From JAWWPY01 sp964412845 (GTDB lineage Bacteria; Actinomycetota; Actinomycetes; Streptosporangiales; Streptosporangiaceae): a stretch of DNA of 35,404 nt. A model generated the notes under the pieces. That model was given only the letters and a program-made list of their open reading frames with translations. It had not been told where the DNA came from and did not search any database. Position 1 is the first letter of the stretch, and each line of letters opens with the position of its first letter. The DNA is taken from contig CAYPQM010000066.1 of the NCBI GenBank assembly GCA_964412845.1, forward strand, positions 1-35,404. The letters are read 5' to 3'. The position numbers were made by a program, and so were the translations under genes. Shown piece after piece: positions 16,685 to 25,346 of this stretch.

Positions 16685-19600
16685 GTGGCCACGTACGCGC
16701 TGGACGCTCTGGGCGCGGAGGAGTTCGAACACCTCGCGCAGGATCTCGTAAAGGTGGTCGTGGGGAACGGCTCTGTCACGTACGGAAAGGGGCCGGACGG
16801 AGGACGCGAGGCCACGTTCGACGGGGTCGCGCCGTACCCGTCAGCGAGCGAGCGATGGCGCGGCCACTGGATATTCCAGGCGAAGTACGTTGATGTCGGC
16901 CGAGCCGGGGCAGGAGAGGCCCGACGGACGTTGCTCGCGAGACTCAAGGACGAGCTCGAGCGAATCGTTCGATCTGGGAAGGCTTGCAATAACTACATCC
17001 TCATCACGAACGTCCCGCTGTCCTCGGTCGTCGACACTGGCACTCACGACGTCATCGCCGAGCAGATCGCACCGGCCTTCCCGCAGATTCGCAACCTGCA
17101 TGTGTGGGGCTATGACGATATTGCCCGACTGCTTGACCTCAACCCGCACCTGCGCGCGGTGTTTCCCTCCTTGCTGCAGGTCGGAGACTTCGTGTTGCGG
17201 CAGCGTGGTGCGGCCCCGCCCCAGCCGCTCGACGAGACCATCCGCCTGTTCCTCGCGACCGAGTACCAGGAGGACCGTTACGCCCAGCTCGACCAAGCCG
17301 GCGACACCGGGATTGAGCGCCTTTCGCTGGCCGATGTCTTCGTCGATCTCGACGTGCAGCCGCGCGCGACTACACACCCTCGCGAGGTTGGGGATGAACG
17401 GAACGCGCCCGAGGGCCCGGCGATGGAGCTGCTCGTCTCCGAGCGCCTGCGCCATGTGGTCTTTGTCGGTGGCCCGGGTCACGGCAAGTCGACGCTCGGG
17501 CAGTTCGCTGCTCAGATCCATCGCTCCATGCTGCTCAAGAAGGTGCAGGAGGTCCTCGGCGACGACGACCGCCTCCTGCCGCCCGACGCGCGCGTCCCGT
17601 TCCGGATCGTGCTGCGGGACCTCGCGCAGTGGGTCGGGGAGCGACCTGAGCGCGAGGAGCTCGTGCTTATCGAGCGATATCTCGCCGAGCGTGTGGCCAG
17701 GGCGGCCGGTCTCGACGCGCCTCTCTCAATGGAGCAGATGCGCGAGGTGCTCCGCCGTAACAGGACGCTCATCATCCTCGACGGTCTCGACGAAGTATCC
17801 GAGCCGACATTGCGGACACGCGTGATCGACGCGATCGACGCTTTCCTCGAGCGCGTCGAGTCAGCGCTCGGCGCAGATGTCCAGGTAGTCGGCAGCTCCC
17901 GCCCGACTGGATACGAAGACGAGTTCCGGCCGGACCGCTTCATACACCTGGAGCTGCTGCCATTGAGCGAGGAGCGCGCTGGCGAATACGTCGAGCGCTG
18001 GGTCACGGCGCGCGGGCTGGGCCGTGAACGGGCCGAGAGCGTACGCGCGCACTATCGCGAGAGCGTCGACGACGCACAGATTCGACTGTTGCTCACGACA
18101 CCGCTTCAGGTGAACATCGTGATCTACGTGATCTTGTCCGGCGGGCGTCCCTCGCATCAGCGCGAGTCACTCTTCTCAGACTACGTCGATGTCATCTACA
18201 GGCGCGAGCGCTCGAAGCCGCGCAGCACCCTGAAGACCGAGAAGGACACGCTCTTGGGGCTGCATCAGTACCTCGGATATCTCCTGCACCGACGCGCGAG
18301 CCAGTCCCGCCACGTCGCGTCGACCCTGACCTCGGAGGAGTTCCGAGAGGAGGTCCGCCGCTTTCTGCGACACGCAAACCCGTATCTCGATCCGCCGAAG
18401 CTCGAGCAGCAGACCGAGACGCTTGTGAGCGAGGCACGCGAGCGACTCGTCCTGCTCGTTGAGAGCAGCCCGGACCGCTTCGGCTTTGAGCTCCGCTCGC
18501 TGCAGGAGTACTTCGCTGCCTCACACCTCGTCGACTCCGCGCGAAGCAGTGAGGAGCGTGTCGACCGCTTTCGCACGATCGCCATCTCCACCCATTGGCG
18601 AAACGTCGCGCTGTTCTTCGCCGGCCGCATGGGTCGGGCGTTTCGTGGTGAGGCCGCAAACGTCGTCGATGTCTGCCGCGCGATCGACCGTGAGCTCCCT
18701 GATCGGCTGTTGCGTCGGGGAGCGGGACTCGCACTCGCGCTCGCGACCGATCGCGCGTTTGGCTCGAACGCCAGTCTGCAACGCAGCACTGTCGAGACGG
18801 CGGCCACGCGAGTCGAGTGTGATCCGCTCACGTGGCTCGAAACGAGCGAGGCGCTGTTCGCAGGGCTGACCGAGGAGGACTGTGCAGATCATGCTACCCC
18901 CGCGCTAGCGGCGAAATTGCCGGCGCTAAGTTTCGACCGGCTCCTCGTGATCCAGCCCTTGTTGCAGCAGCCAGGCATCGACATGTCCGTCTTGGTGGCG
19001 CTGTTGGAGGAGCACTGCCTGACAGGGGCACATGATTGTGCACACGCGCTCCGAGGACTGCTCATGCTGCCGCAGAAGCCGGAGCGGCTGAGCGTGTGCA
19101 CACGCGCGTGCATCGATCAGGCTCCCGCGCAGACATTCGGCACGGCAATCGGCGACGTGGCCCTTGCGGACCCTAGGCGCTTCGCAGCCGCGCTGGGCAA
19201 CGCTGAGCTATCCGTCGCGCACGCGCGTGCGCTGGTGGCCGCAGCGGCCAGGGACCTCCGCTTCGGGCGGCGCCTGCGCGGTGTCGACCCGATTCCCCCA
19301 GTACCTGTTGAATGCCCGGTCCTCGACGCGGTCATCCACATGCTGGTGTTGATCCAGTGGTTGGGCGCAGTGGCCGACGGACCAGCCGACGATATGCCAG
19401 CCCGACCGGTCGACAACGAGCGCCTCCAAGCTATGCGCGCGCGGCTCGCTCAAGACGAGGGCGACCCGCTGCTCGTCGATGCGATTGAGCTGGTCAACGC
19501 GTGCGGACGGGTGGCGTGCTGGGACGTGCAATCACTGGACTTCCCGGGCGTGGTACCCCTCTGGCGTGCCATCGATGCGGAGCTTCCAGAGGTCACCGCG

Positions 19601-20758
19601 CTGCTCCATGCGAGACTGACGTCCTCGCGGGCAGATCGCGTAACTCCCGTGGCGCTGGTGGTCGACGAGCTCCACAATGGCGCCTCGTCGGGCGTCGGAG
19701 CCGCCGTGCTCGAGCGCATGGCGACAGAGCCAGCTCCTGAGGCCGCTTGGCGCACCACAATGCACGGCATCCGCGATCTGCTCGCGGGCGATCAGAGCCT
19801 GCGCGAAGCGTTCTCTTCTGGTGCCGGCGACCTGGGCGGCGAAAGCCCAGAGGAGCGCGCGGTCGCCGACGCGACCGGCGTCTCGTTGCGTGAGCTGCAG
19901 CCGCTGGCGGCGGACCTGTTCTTGTCGCCGACCCAAAGCCGCAGCGACGCCCTCGAGCTCCTGCGCGGCGCGAGCGTGCGCTTGACAGACGGGCGGCTGT
20001 TGGAGGCAGCTCGTTTCGTGAATGTGGCGTCCGAAGCACTCGTCCAAACGCCCTCCCTCGCTCCACATGTGTGGCAGACGGCGATCCACTTCCTCAACGG
20101 AATCGTCCGGCGCGGCACGTCGAACGCCGATGTCATCGGGGCCGCGACGCATCTGCTCGTCGCCTGCTTTCCCGTGGCGATCAGTGAGCGTGGCCCACTG
20201 CTCCGCTCCTGGCTGGCGACAATCGGATCGTCGCCAGCGCACACACGCCCGCTCGTGACCACCACGAAGGCGGGAACCGGAGGAGTCGTGCCAGTGCTCG
20301 CGGGGATCGGCGCCGACGGCTCGCCCGAAGTGATGCGCGGAGCGGCACAGTGCATCAAGCTCTTGCTGACGTTGACGCCAGGCGCCGGTGCCGTCAGACC
20401 AGACGATCTGACGGCGTACCTCGACAGTGGCGATGCGATCTGCGAACAAGCCGGGATGGCGCTCCTCGCAGCCATGGATCACAACTTCGTAGGAGCGTTC
20501 CTCCTGTCGCGCTTTGACAGCGGGTGCATGTCACCACTTCCGAATCAGATGCTCTTCCTTTCGAACCGCGCAATCCCGGATGAGCCAGCCGTGCATGCAC
20601 GCCTCGTTACGGAGATTTCGACGTTCCTTGAGCGTCCGGGCGCCGGCGCGCAGGCCCGGGGCGGGCTGTTGCGGTACTTGCGCGCGCTGGCAGACGCCAT
20701 CGAGCCGGAGCTGTCCACGCGCGAGTCAGAGCTGGGGCTGCCTCTCGCCCACGTCTGA
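16685..20758 (+). CDS. Mrr-like nuclease-NACHT STAND defence protein (Avs/bNACHT-type)
   Basis: This 1357-residue protein has three parts. Residues 1-170 form a restriction-endonuclease-like domain: AEEFEHLAQDLV helix, Asp38 in GKGPDGGREATF, and Gln65-Ala-Lys67 in HWIFQAKY, the Mrr-type PD-(D/E)xK variant. A NACHT ATPase follows with Walker A GGPGHGKST (262-270), Walker B LIILDGLDE (362-370) and the GSSRPTGY sensor segment (about nt 17890). The C-terminal ~750 residues are helical, with HEAT/TPR-like periodicity, and would be the sensor. This effector-NTPase-repeat plan is that of bacterial STAND immune receptors, where ligand recognition drives oligomerisation and activates the nuclease, killing or arresting the infected cell. 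It is probably transcribed as a leaderless mRNA and diverges from the DUF4238 gene. Architecture is clear; the trigger is unknown. Confidence 0.85.
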   Translation: MATYALDALGAEEFEHLAQDLVKVVVGNGSVTYGKGPDGGREATFDGVAPYPSASERWRGHWIFQAKYVDVGRAGAGEARRTLLARLKDELERIVRSGKACNNYILITNVPLSSVVDTGTHDVIAEQIAPAFPQIRNLHVWGYDDIARLLDLNPHLRAVFPSLLQVGDFVLRQRGAAPPQPLDETIRLFLATEYQEDRYAQLDQAGDTGIERLSLADVFVDLDVQPRATTHPREVGDERNAPEGPAMELLVSERLRHVVFVGGPGHGKSTLGQFAAQIHRSMLLKKVQEVLGDDDRLLPPDARVPFRIVLRDLAQWVGERPEREELVLIERYLAERVARAAGLDAPLSMEQMREVLRRNRTLIILDGLDEVSEPTLRTRVIDAIDAFLERVESALGADVQVVGSSRPTGYEDEFRPDRFIHLELLPLSEERAGEYVERWVTARGLGRERAESVRAHYRESVDDAQIRLLLTTPLQVNIVIYVILSGGRPSHQRESLFSDYVDVIYRRERSKPRSTLKTEKDTLLGLHQYLGYLLHRRASQSRHVASTLTSEEFREEVRRFLRHANPYLDPPKLEQQTETLVSEARERLVLLVESSPDRFGFELRSLQEYFAASHLVDSARSSEERVDRFRTIAISTHWRNVALFFAGRMGRAFRGEAANVVDVCRAIDRELPDRLLRRGAGLALALATDRAFGSNASLQRSTVETAATRVECDPLTWLETSEALFAGLTEEDCADHATPALAAKLPALSFDRLLVIQPLLQQPGIDMSVLVALLEEHCLTGAHDCAHALRGLLMLPQKPERLSVCTRACIDQAPAQTFGTAIGDVALADPRRFAAALGNAELSVAHARALVAAAARDLRFGRRLRGVDPIPPVPVECPVLDAVIHMLVLIQWLGAVADGPADDMPARPVDNERLQAMRARLAQDEGDPLLVDAIELVNACGRVACWDVQSLDFPGVVPLWRAIDAELPEVTALLHARLTSSRADRVTPVALVVDELHNGASSGVGAAVLERMATEPAPEAAWRTTMHGIRDLLAGDQSLREAFSSGAGDLGGESPEERAVADATGVSLRELQPLAADLFLSPTQSRSDALELLRGASVRLTDGRLLEAARFVNVASEALVQTPSLAPHVWQTAIHFLNGIVRRGTSNADVIGAATHLLVACFPVAISERGPLLRSWLATIGSSPAHTRPLVTTTKAGTGGVVPVLAGIGADGSPEVMRGAAQCIKLLLTLTPGAGAVRPDDLTAYLDSGDAICEQAGMALLAAMDHNFVGAFLLSRFDSGCMSPLPNQMLFLSNRAIPDEPAVHARLVTEISTFLERPGAGAQARGGLLRYLRALADAIEPELSTRESELGLPLAHV

Positions 20759-20897
20759 CGATGATCGTGGCCCAGCGCGACGCAAGCGCGCCCATGCTGA
20801 GGCGCAGACCGCGAACCTGCACGATCGTGTGCTCACAGCCATGTCCGGAACCGGGATGGACGCGCTCCTGTGGAGTCTGGAGCATCCCGACCAGTTC

Positions 20898-21125
20898 TCA
20901 TTCCAGGACTTCCACGACCCAGTCGTACCCCGGATCCGAAGCTTCGAGAAGAGCTGCGTAAGCATGAGCGAGGCTGTACAGCGCCGCACGCTGCTGAGGC
21001 GACGAGACGACGGCCCGGTCGTCGCCCCCAGCACCGCTTCCTGACTCAGAATGGACTTCCCCCGCTTTGAGTTCGGCTGGAACCAGTTCCGTCCGGAGCG
21101 TTTGCCTCAGGCATGGCCGGGCGCA
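20898..21125 (-). pseudogene. ORF remnant, copy 2 of the DWVVEV(K/L)E family
   Basis: A minus-strand frame reads CLRQTLRTELVPAELKAGEV, then a Ser/Gly/Asp-rich stretch, then QQRAALYSLAHAYAALLE, ASDPGYDWVVEVLE and a TGA at 20898. The last ~35 residues match the remnant at 14666. I see no ATG or GTG start close upstream that gives a convincing whole gene, so it is probably the 3' end of a truncated gene. The rest of the gap 20759-21599 holds this remnant, the LacI scar and a candidate promoter, and nothing else I recognise. Confidence 0.45.
20907..20993 (-). repeat. Direct repeat, right copy (homologous to 14675-14759)
   Basis: Right partner of the repeat at 14675-14759, same orientation. Here the encoded frame is continuous across the repeat, so this is the less damaged copy. 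Confidence 0.7.
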
Positions 21126-21259
21126 GGCTCACGCCAACGCGTGCGACAGGTAAGGGCACGGCCGGCCACGACGCCGGCCACGCCAGCGCTGGCCACGGGG
21201 CCAGAGCCACCACTGAGACCGCGCGAGCTGGACCGCGCGAGCGTTGTGTTGCGCGAGAG

Positions 21260-21461
21260 CAGCTGACCGTGCTCGGCTTCGACGACATCGCGATGGCCGC
21301 ATGGACGTCGTACCGCCTCTCGACCGTGCGCCAGGACCCGCCCGCGATGGCGCGCGCCGCGGTGACGCTGCTGCTGGAGCGGATCGCCGACCCCCGCGCG
21401 GCGCGATGGTGCCGGCGGAGCTGGTGCTGCGCGCTCGCACGCCGCCCGGCCGTGCGCTGAC
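21260..21461 (+). pseudogene. C-terminal fragment of a LacI/PurR-family regulator
   Basis: The frame reads TVLGFDDIAMAAWTSYRLST, then VRQDPPAMARAAVTLLLERI, the classic end of the LacI effector domain (vGFDDi..a....p.LTTVrq....mg..Av..Ll.ri). Near 21389-21405 a one-base shift moves to another frame that continues MVPAELVLRARTPPGRAL, the usual LacI C-terminal strand. The DNA-binding domain and most of the sugar-binding domain are missing. This is a scar of a lost gene at a module junction. Confidence 0.75.
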
Positions 21462-21492
21462 GGGGACGCGTTCCAGGATCGCGCAGATCATA

Positions 21493-21522
21493 TTGTGCTT
21501 TTCCGGGCTCTTGGGATAGGCT
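21493..21522 (+). promoter_or_regulatory. Candidate promoter of the metallophosphoesterase gene
   Basis: TTGTGC (21493-21498) and TAGGCT (21517-21522) are separated by 18 bases and lie upstream of ATG 21600, in locally AT-richer DNA. The -35 match is weak (TTG only); the -10 fits TANNNT. Confidence 0.35.
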
Positions 21523-21599
21523 CGAGCGCGTCGTGCCGACCCGGCCCGCGCGCGTGGATCGCCGGAGCGCTCGGCACGCTCAACCGCCGCGCTTGAGAC

Positions 21600-22739
21600 A
21601 TGACCGAGCTGATCGGGACGATCTTCCATCTCACCGACATGCACCTGTGCGTCGAGCGCGACGGCGCGCTGCGCGAGAACACGCGCTGGCTCTCGCGCCT
21701 GCTCGTCCGCGGGGCGCGGAAGATGCCGGGCGCATCGATGCGCAACGTGCTCGCCGGCTCGATGTGGCACCGCGAGCCGGCGCTTGAGGGCTTGCGGCGC
21801 ACGCTGCCGCTCCTACTGAGGGAGGAGACGCAAGCGCCCGCCGACTCGTCCGCGCCGATCGTCGTGCTCCAGGGCGGCGACGTCGAGGCGCTGGGTAGCT
21901 GGGCCCCACGACACCACTCCGGCTACACGGCCTTCCCCTCCTTCGACTTCGTCCACACGCACCTGAGCCGCCACGAGGCAGGGGCGGCATGGCTCGACGT
22001 GTTTGGGAACCACGACACCTGGCCTGGCATGGTCCCGGTCGTGCCCACCAGCACCGCCAGGCACAACCGCGCGCGGATCGCGACGGTCCCCGGCCTCGAG
22101 GGCCCGTGGCCCGCGCCCGTCGAGCTCGCGACCGTGCCGGTGCCGCTGGTGGTGGCGCGCGTGAACACGGTCGCGCGCGAGCCGGTCGGGGAGCTGCTGG
22201 CCTACGGCGCGGTCAGCGAGCATCCGCCGGACCCCGAGCGCCCGGACGACGTGATGGAGCAGCTCACCGCCCAGCTCGCGCCCTGGAGAGATCGGCCGGC
22301 GGTGCGGGTCGTGCTGCTCCACCATCCCGTGCACTACGCGGAAGGCGCGAGCGACATCGGGCCACGCCGGCTCGATGGCGCCAAACAGCTCGCCCGCTGC
22401 CTGAGCGAGCTGCGGGTCCAACTCGTGATCGCCGGGCACGTGCACGCGCTTGACCCGCCCGCCGGCGAGCAAGACCTCGAAGCCGGCAGCCAGTCGCCGC
22501 TCGAGTACCCAACGGCGCAGCTCGTCGCCGAGACGCCGACGCAGGACTGGCCGCCGGGCGGCAACGGTGCGGACGACTACGCGGCGCTGCCGACGCGCTC
22601 CTTCTGCCGCTACCGCCTGTTGGCCGAGGGCGAGACGTTCGCCGTCGAGCGGACGGTCTACCGCTGGTACGACGCCAACGCGGGTTTCTCGCCCGTCGGC
22701 GACCCGACGACCGTCTTCAGCGGCATGCCGCTCGCATAG
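21600..22739 (+). CDS. Calcineurin-like metallophosphoesterase
   Basis: This 379-residue protein shows the five metal-binding blocks in order: Asp13/His15 in LTDMH, QGGD (Asp94), GNHD (137-139), HHP (His241/242) and GHVH (279-282). All ligands for a two-metal phosphoesterase site are present. No signal peptide is seen, so it acts in the cytosol on an unknown phosphodiester or phosphoester. The insert between the first and second blocks (about 40-85) is Arg-rich. The last ~80 bases overlap, tail to tail, the end of the minus-strand gene at 22658-23542. Such enzymes occur as core hydrolases and as nuclease or phosphatase parts of defence modules; here the LacI scar upstream and the sigma-like gene nearby leave both readings open. 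Confidence 0.85.
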   Translation: MTELIGTIFHLTDMHLCVERDGALRENTRWLSRLLVRGARKMPGASMRNVLAGSMWHREPALEGLRRTLPLLLREETQAPADSSAPIVVLQGGDVEALGSWAPRHHSGYTAFPSFDFVHTHLSRHEAGAAWLDVFGNHDTWPGMVPVVPTSTARHNRARIATVPGLEGPWPAPVELATVPVPLVVARVNTVAREPVGELLAYGAVSEHPPDPERPDDVMEQLTAQLAPWRDRPAVRVVLLHHPVHYAEGASDIGPRRLDGAKQLARCLSELRVQLVIAGHVHALDPPAGEQDLEAGSQSPLEYPTAQLVAETPTQDWPPGGNGADDYAALPTRSFCRYRLLAEGETFAVERTVYRWYDANAGFSPVGDPTTVFSGMPLA

Positions 22740-23542
22740 AGCGCGACGCCTTGCACCACCGGGACGCAGGCGTGCCCCTCCTCCACCCGCAGCTCGCCGT
22801 CGCCGTCGATCGTCCACATGCTGTCCGCCTCCGCGTCGTACCGGGCGTCCACCACGAGCTCGGGCTCGCCCGGAGCCGACCAGACGCGGTCTCCCTCGCT
22901 CAGCGGCAGCGCGTCCGCGGTCGGCTCGCTCCGCGTGGCGACCAACGCCAGCGGGCTGACCTGGGCGGCCCGGATGCTCGTCGCGTCGGCGCGCAGGAGC
23001 AGCGGGCGGTCGCGGATCAACAGCGCGGCATCGCGCTCGGCGAAGCAGCGCAGCAGCGCCTCGGCGGCCAACACGAGCGCCACCGGCTTGTCCGCCTCCG
23101 GGAGGTCGCCGGAGCCCAGCAGTTGCGTGCGCTCCTCGATCGGCACGGCCGCCACCCACTCCCTGATCGAGCAGGGCTCGTCGTCCCGGCGTTCCTCGAG
23201 CGTAAACAGCAGGCTCAGCACGGTCCAGCGCGCGGCGGTTCGCCAGGCGATGCGCAGCGCGGTCCGCTCGTCCTCGCGGGACAGCTGCTCGGCGGCCTCC
23301 GACGCGTCGAGGCCGAGCGCGGCGGCGAGCTCATCGAGCACCTCGAGCTGCTCCTCGGCTCCCTGCCGCAGTCTTCTGAAGCCGCTGTCGAGGTCGTCGG
23401 CGACCGTGTCGTAGAGCATGTGCAGCCGCCGGTCCGACGCCCAGGAGAACGCGTCGTGGAAGGTGGGCAGGTAGACAGTGCCGTTCGTGCGTGATCTCCT
23501 GGTCGTGATCGTGGGCATGAGAGAGCGGAGTGTCGCGAACAT
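22658..23542 (-). CDS. Unrecognised protein divergent from sigma-like gene
   Basis: I chose ATG 23542 because GGAAGG lies about a dozen bases upstream in the minus direction; ATG 23518 is the alternative. The 294-residue protein has a helical, Glu/Leu/Arg-rich first half (WASDRRLHMLYDTVADDLDS, many Ala-Leu helices). The second half is beta-rich (PLLLRADATSIRAAQVSPLA, ELVVDARYDAEADSMWTIDG). There is no signal peptide, membrane segment or recognised catalytic motif. Its 3' end overlaps the metallophosphoesterase gene by 82 bases in antisense. It starts 66 bases from the divergent sigma-like gene, so the two may be regulated together. It may be a sigma-partner or a DNA-borne regulatory protein, but that is only context. 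Confidence 0.6.
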   Translation of the reverse strand: MFATLRSLMPTITTRRSRTNGTVYLPTFHDAFSWASDRRLHMLYDTVADDLDSGFRRLRQGAEEQLEVLDELAAALGLDASEAAEQLSREDERTALRIAWRTAARWTVLSLLFTLEERRDDEPCSIREWVAAVPIEERTQLLGSGDLPEADKPVALVLAAEALLRCFAERDAALLIRDRPLLLRADATSIRAAQVSPLALVATRSEPTADALPLSEGDRVWSAPGEPELVVDARYDAEADSMWTIDGDGELRVEEGHACVPVVQGVALYASGMPLKTVVGSPTGEKPALASYQR

Positions 23543-23608
23543 AACGGTGCAAGCCTTCCCAAGCGTCGTGGGCCTCTGCACCCTCTCAACGCGACGAACG
23601 GCGACGAC

Positions 23609-24106
23609 GTGACATCGAAGCGCCCCGACGGGCTCGACGACCGGCAGCTGGCGCACTACCGCGCGCTGCTGGCGAGCACCGACGCCGACGCCGTGCACGA
23701 CCTGATCGCGCGCCACGGTCCCGAGATCCTCGACCGCGACCTGCCCTACCTCATCGTCGCCGCCCGCAACCAGCTGCGCAGCGAGCTGCGGCGCCCGTCG
23801 CGCCGCCACGTCGTGTTGACAAGCGCCGCGCCGGAGCAGCCCACGGCGGAGGGCTCGATCTGGGATCCGCTCGCGCGCGTGACGGCGGACGAGAGCCGGC
23901 GCGCGCTGCTGCTCGCGCTGGCCGAGCTGGACCCCCGCGACGTGCTCGTGCTGTGGTCGCGCGCGGCCGGCCGCACCGACGCCGAGGTCGCGGCGCAGTG
24001 GGACCAGCTCGGCTTCAGCCCGCCGAACCCAAGCGAGACCGCGATCCGCAAGCGACGCGAGCGCGCCGGGGAGCGCCTGCGCAAGCAGCTCGCGCGCGGG
24101 TCGTGA
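23609..24106 (+). CDS. Sigma-70/ECF-like factor, reduced
   Basis: GTG 23609 gives 165 residues that look like a compact extracytoplasmic-function sigma factor. Residues 46-62 (LPYLIVAARNQLRSELRR) resemble the region 2 helix that ends in a basic patch. Residues 98-161 resemble region 4: LLLALAELDPRDVLVL, then a helix-turn-helix-like TDAEVAAQW, a Pro/Asn loop, and a basic recognition-type helix (ETAIRKRRERAGERLRKQL). Region 2 is shorter than in a typical ECF factor, so it may be a degenerate factor or a sigma-like DNA-binding protein. It diverges from the unknown gene at 22658-23542. Sigma-like genes near CHAT genes have been noted in conflict islands. Confidence 0.65.
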   Translation: MTSKRPDGLDDRQLAHYRALLASTDADAVHDLIARHGPEILDRDLPYLIVAARNQLRSELRRPSRRHVVLTSAAPEQPTAEGSIWDPLARVTADESRRALLLALAELDPRDVLVLWSRAAGRTDAEVAAQWDQLGFSPPNPSETAIRKRRERAGERLRKQLARGS

Positions 24107-24231
24107 CGCTCATGCGGCGCTACGCCGCAGCCGCGTCCCTTCCGCTGCCGGCGCCCCGGCTCGAAGCTCGCCGCGCACAGCGTCGTAGTTGCCGCACCGC
24201 ATCGGGCGCGGTAACGGCTGATTTGAGGGGC

Positions 24232-24254
24232 GCTGTCGTGCCACGCTCGACAGC
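24232..24254. promoter_or_regulatory. 7-bp inverted repeat abutting a start codon
   Basis: GCTGTCG (24232-24238) and CGACAGC (24248-24254) form a perfect inverted repeat with a 9-base spacer, ending directly before ATG 24255. It looks like an operator or hairpin of the former sensor-kinase gene. The gap 24107-24231 holds nothing else I recognise. Confidence 0.4.
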
Positions 24255-24414
24255 ATGAGCGCTCGCAGCCCGTCTGCCAGCGACCAGCTTGCGATGACAC
24301 GCGACCCACAACGTCTCGAGCGGCTGCTGGATGTGGGTCGGCGGCTTGTCGAGACGCTCGATCTGGAGGTCGTGCTCCCGCGTGTGCTCGGCGCGGGCCG
24401 TTGGCTCACGGCCA
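24255..24414 (+). pseudogene. 5' fragment of a GAF-domain sensor kinase
   Basis: From ATG 24255 about 53 residues read like the start of a cytosolic GAF-domain histidine kinase: RDPQRLERLLDVGRRLVETL, then DLEVVLPRVLGAGRWLTAR. The pattern RLL.vGr.Lv..LDLe.vL.rvL.aar.lTgAr is characteristic. After LTAR the expected GAF core is absent and the sequence changes character, although the frame stays open into the next gene. This is a truncated host gene and a probable insertion or deletion junction near 24414. Confidence 0.65.
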
Positions 24415-24496
24415 GGTTTCCCTCCCGCGCGCAAGGCACCGAAGCAGCCGCCCGGTGCCACCAGTTTCAACCTCGTCCTCCGCGTCAGCTAGTCCC

Positions 24497-24502
24497 TATT
24501 CT
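24497..24502 (+). promoter_or_regulatory. Candidate -10 box for the TM-protein gene
   Basis: TATTCT fits the -10 consensus; the predicted transcription start (about 24509) lies four bases before GTG 24513, giving a nearly leaderless mRNA. No clear -35. Confidence 0.4.
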
Positions 24503-24512
24503 GCGCCGAGGC

Positions 24513-25279
24513 GTGGAGTCCGAGGAATCCACAGACTCAAGCGATGCACGAAAGTCGCAGAAGGCGTGGCTGTCGGACTGGCCGCGCGAGCACAGACTTC
24601 AGCTAGCGGCCGTAGTCGTCGCGGCGGCCGGTGTGCTCGCCGGAATCGGCGTCGCTCTTGCAGTGCACTCAGGCTCCTTGCAGGGCACGGCGACGGATGC
24701 CGGCGGTATGCCGACCCGCGCGGAGACATCGGCCAGCCAAGAATCGACGCCGAAGACGACGTCCCCCGCGGTGCCGCCCGCACCTCGGCTTGATGCGAAT
24801 GCTAGGTGCAGCAGTTTCGAGCGTACGAGCGACTCGACCAAACCCACGATGATGTTCGTGACGAGTCCCGGTCAGCTAGCAGGGGGCGACACGATCAAAG
24901 GACGAGTTCTGCCCCATGGACGCTTTGCCGACCTGATCAGGGCGATACCGAATACGGCAGCGTCCGCGACGCGCACGTCCGCATCAAGATCGTTCAGCAG
25001 CAACCTGGCTGCTGGCGCGTAACGGGCTCTGCCTGGTCGGGACACGAGCATGAGGCCGAGGCTTCGTTCGGGCCTGCGTTGATCCTCACATCGCCGGGGG
25101 AGCCCGCCTCACGGCTGCGCTACGTCGCATCGAGCACGCGCCTGATCGATCAGCGTTCCGCGCTCATCGGCGCGCTGCCCGATGGCATCATCGGGCGCGG
25201 AATCGCACTCCCATTTGAGATACCACCTGCTTCCGTCGACGCCTATTACCTGGAATGGCTGATCTACGTACAGAGATAA
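24513..25279 (+). pseudogene. One-TM protein gene broken by a frameshift
   Basis: GTG 24513 starts an acidic N-terminus, one transmembrane segment at residues 30-51 (LQLAAVVVAAAGVLAGIGVAL) and a Ser/Thr/Pro-rich extracytoplasmic linker. This frame loses protein character after GRVLPHGRFAD (about 24930) and stops at 25022. Another frame takes over near 24945 with DTEYGSVRDAHVRIKIVQQQ, then an Ig-like or lipoprotein-like beta domain ending LEWLIYVQR at 25279. Joined, they make a type II membrane-anchored protein of about 255 residues. I see a one-base-type shift, either a real mutation or a sequence error. The extracytoplasmic domain is not recognised. It converges with the CHAT operon. Confidence 0.6.
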
Positions 25280-25346
25280 CCGGCGCGATCGCGTGACGGC
25301 CTCTCCTCGGCCAGACCAACGCCGCCGCAGCAGCCGATCTACAGCA

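Noticed and set aside
21129..21770. Minus-strand frame of 213 codons
   Set aside because: Antisense to the LacI scar and the start of the phosphoesterase; Arg/Ala-rich shadow without motifs.
24255..25022. One continuous gene of 255 residues
   Set aside because: The open frame is chimeric: a sensor-kinase start, then a linker without protein character, then a separate TM protein with its own -10 box and GTG.
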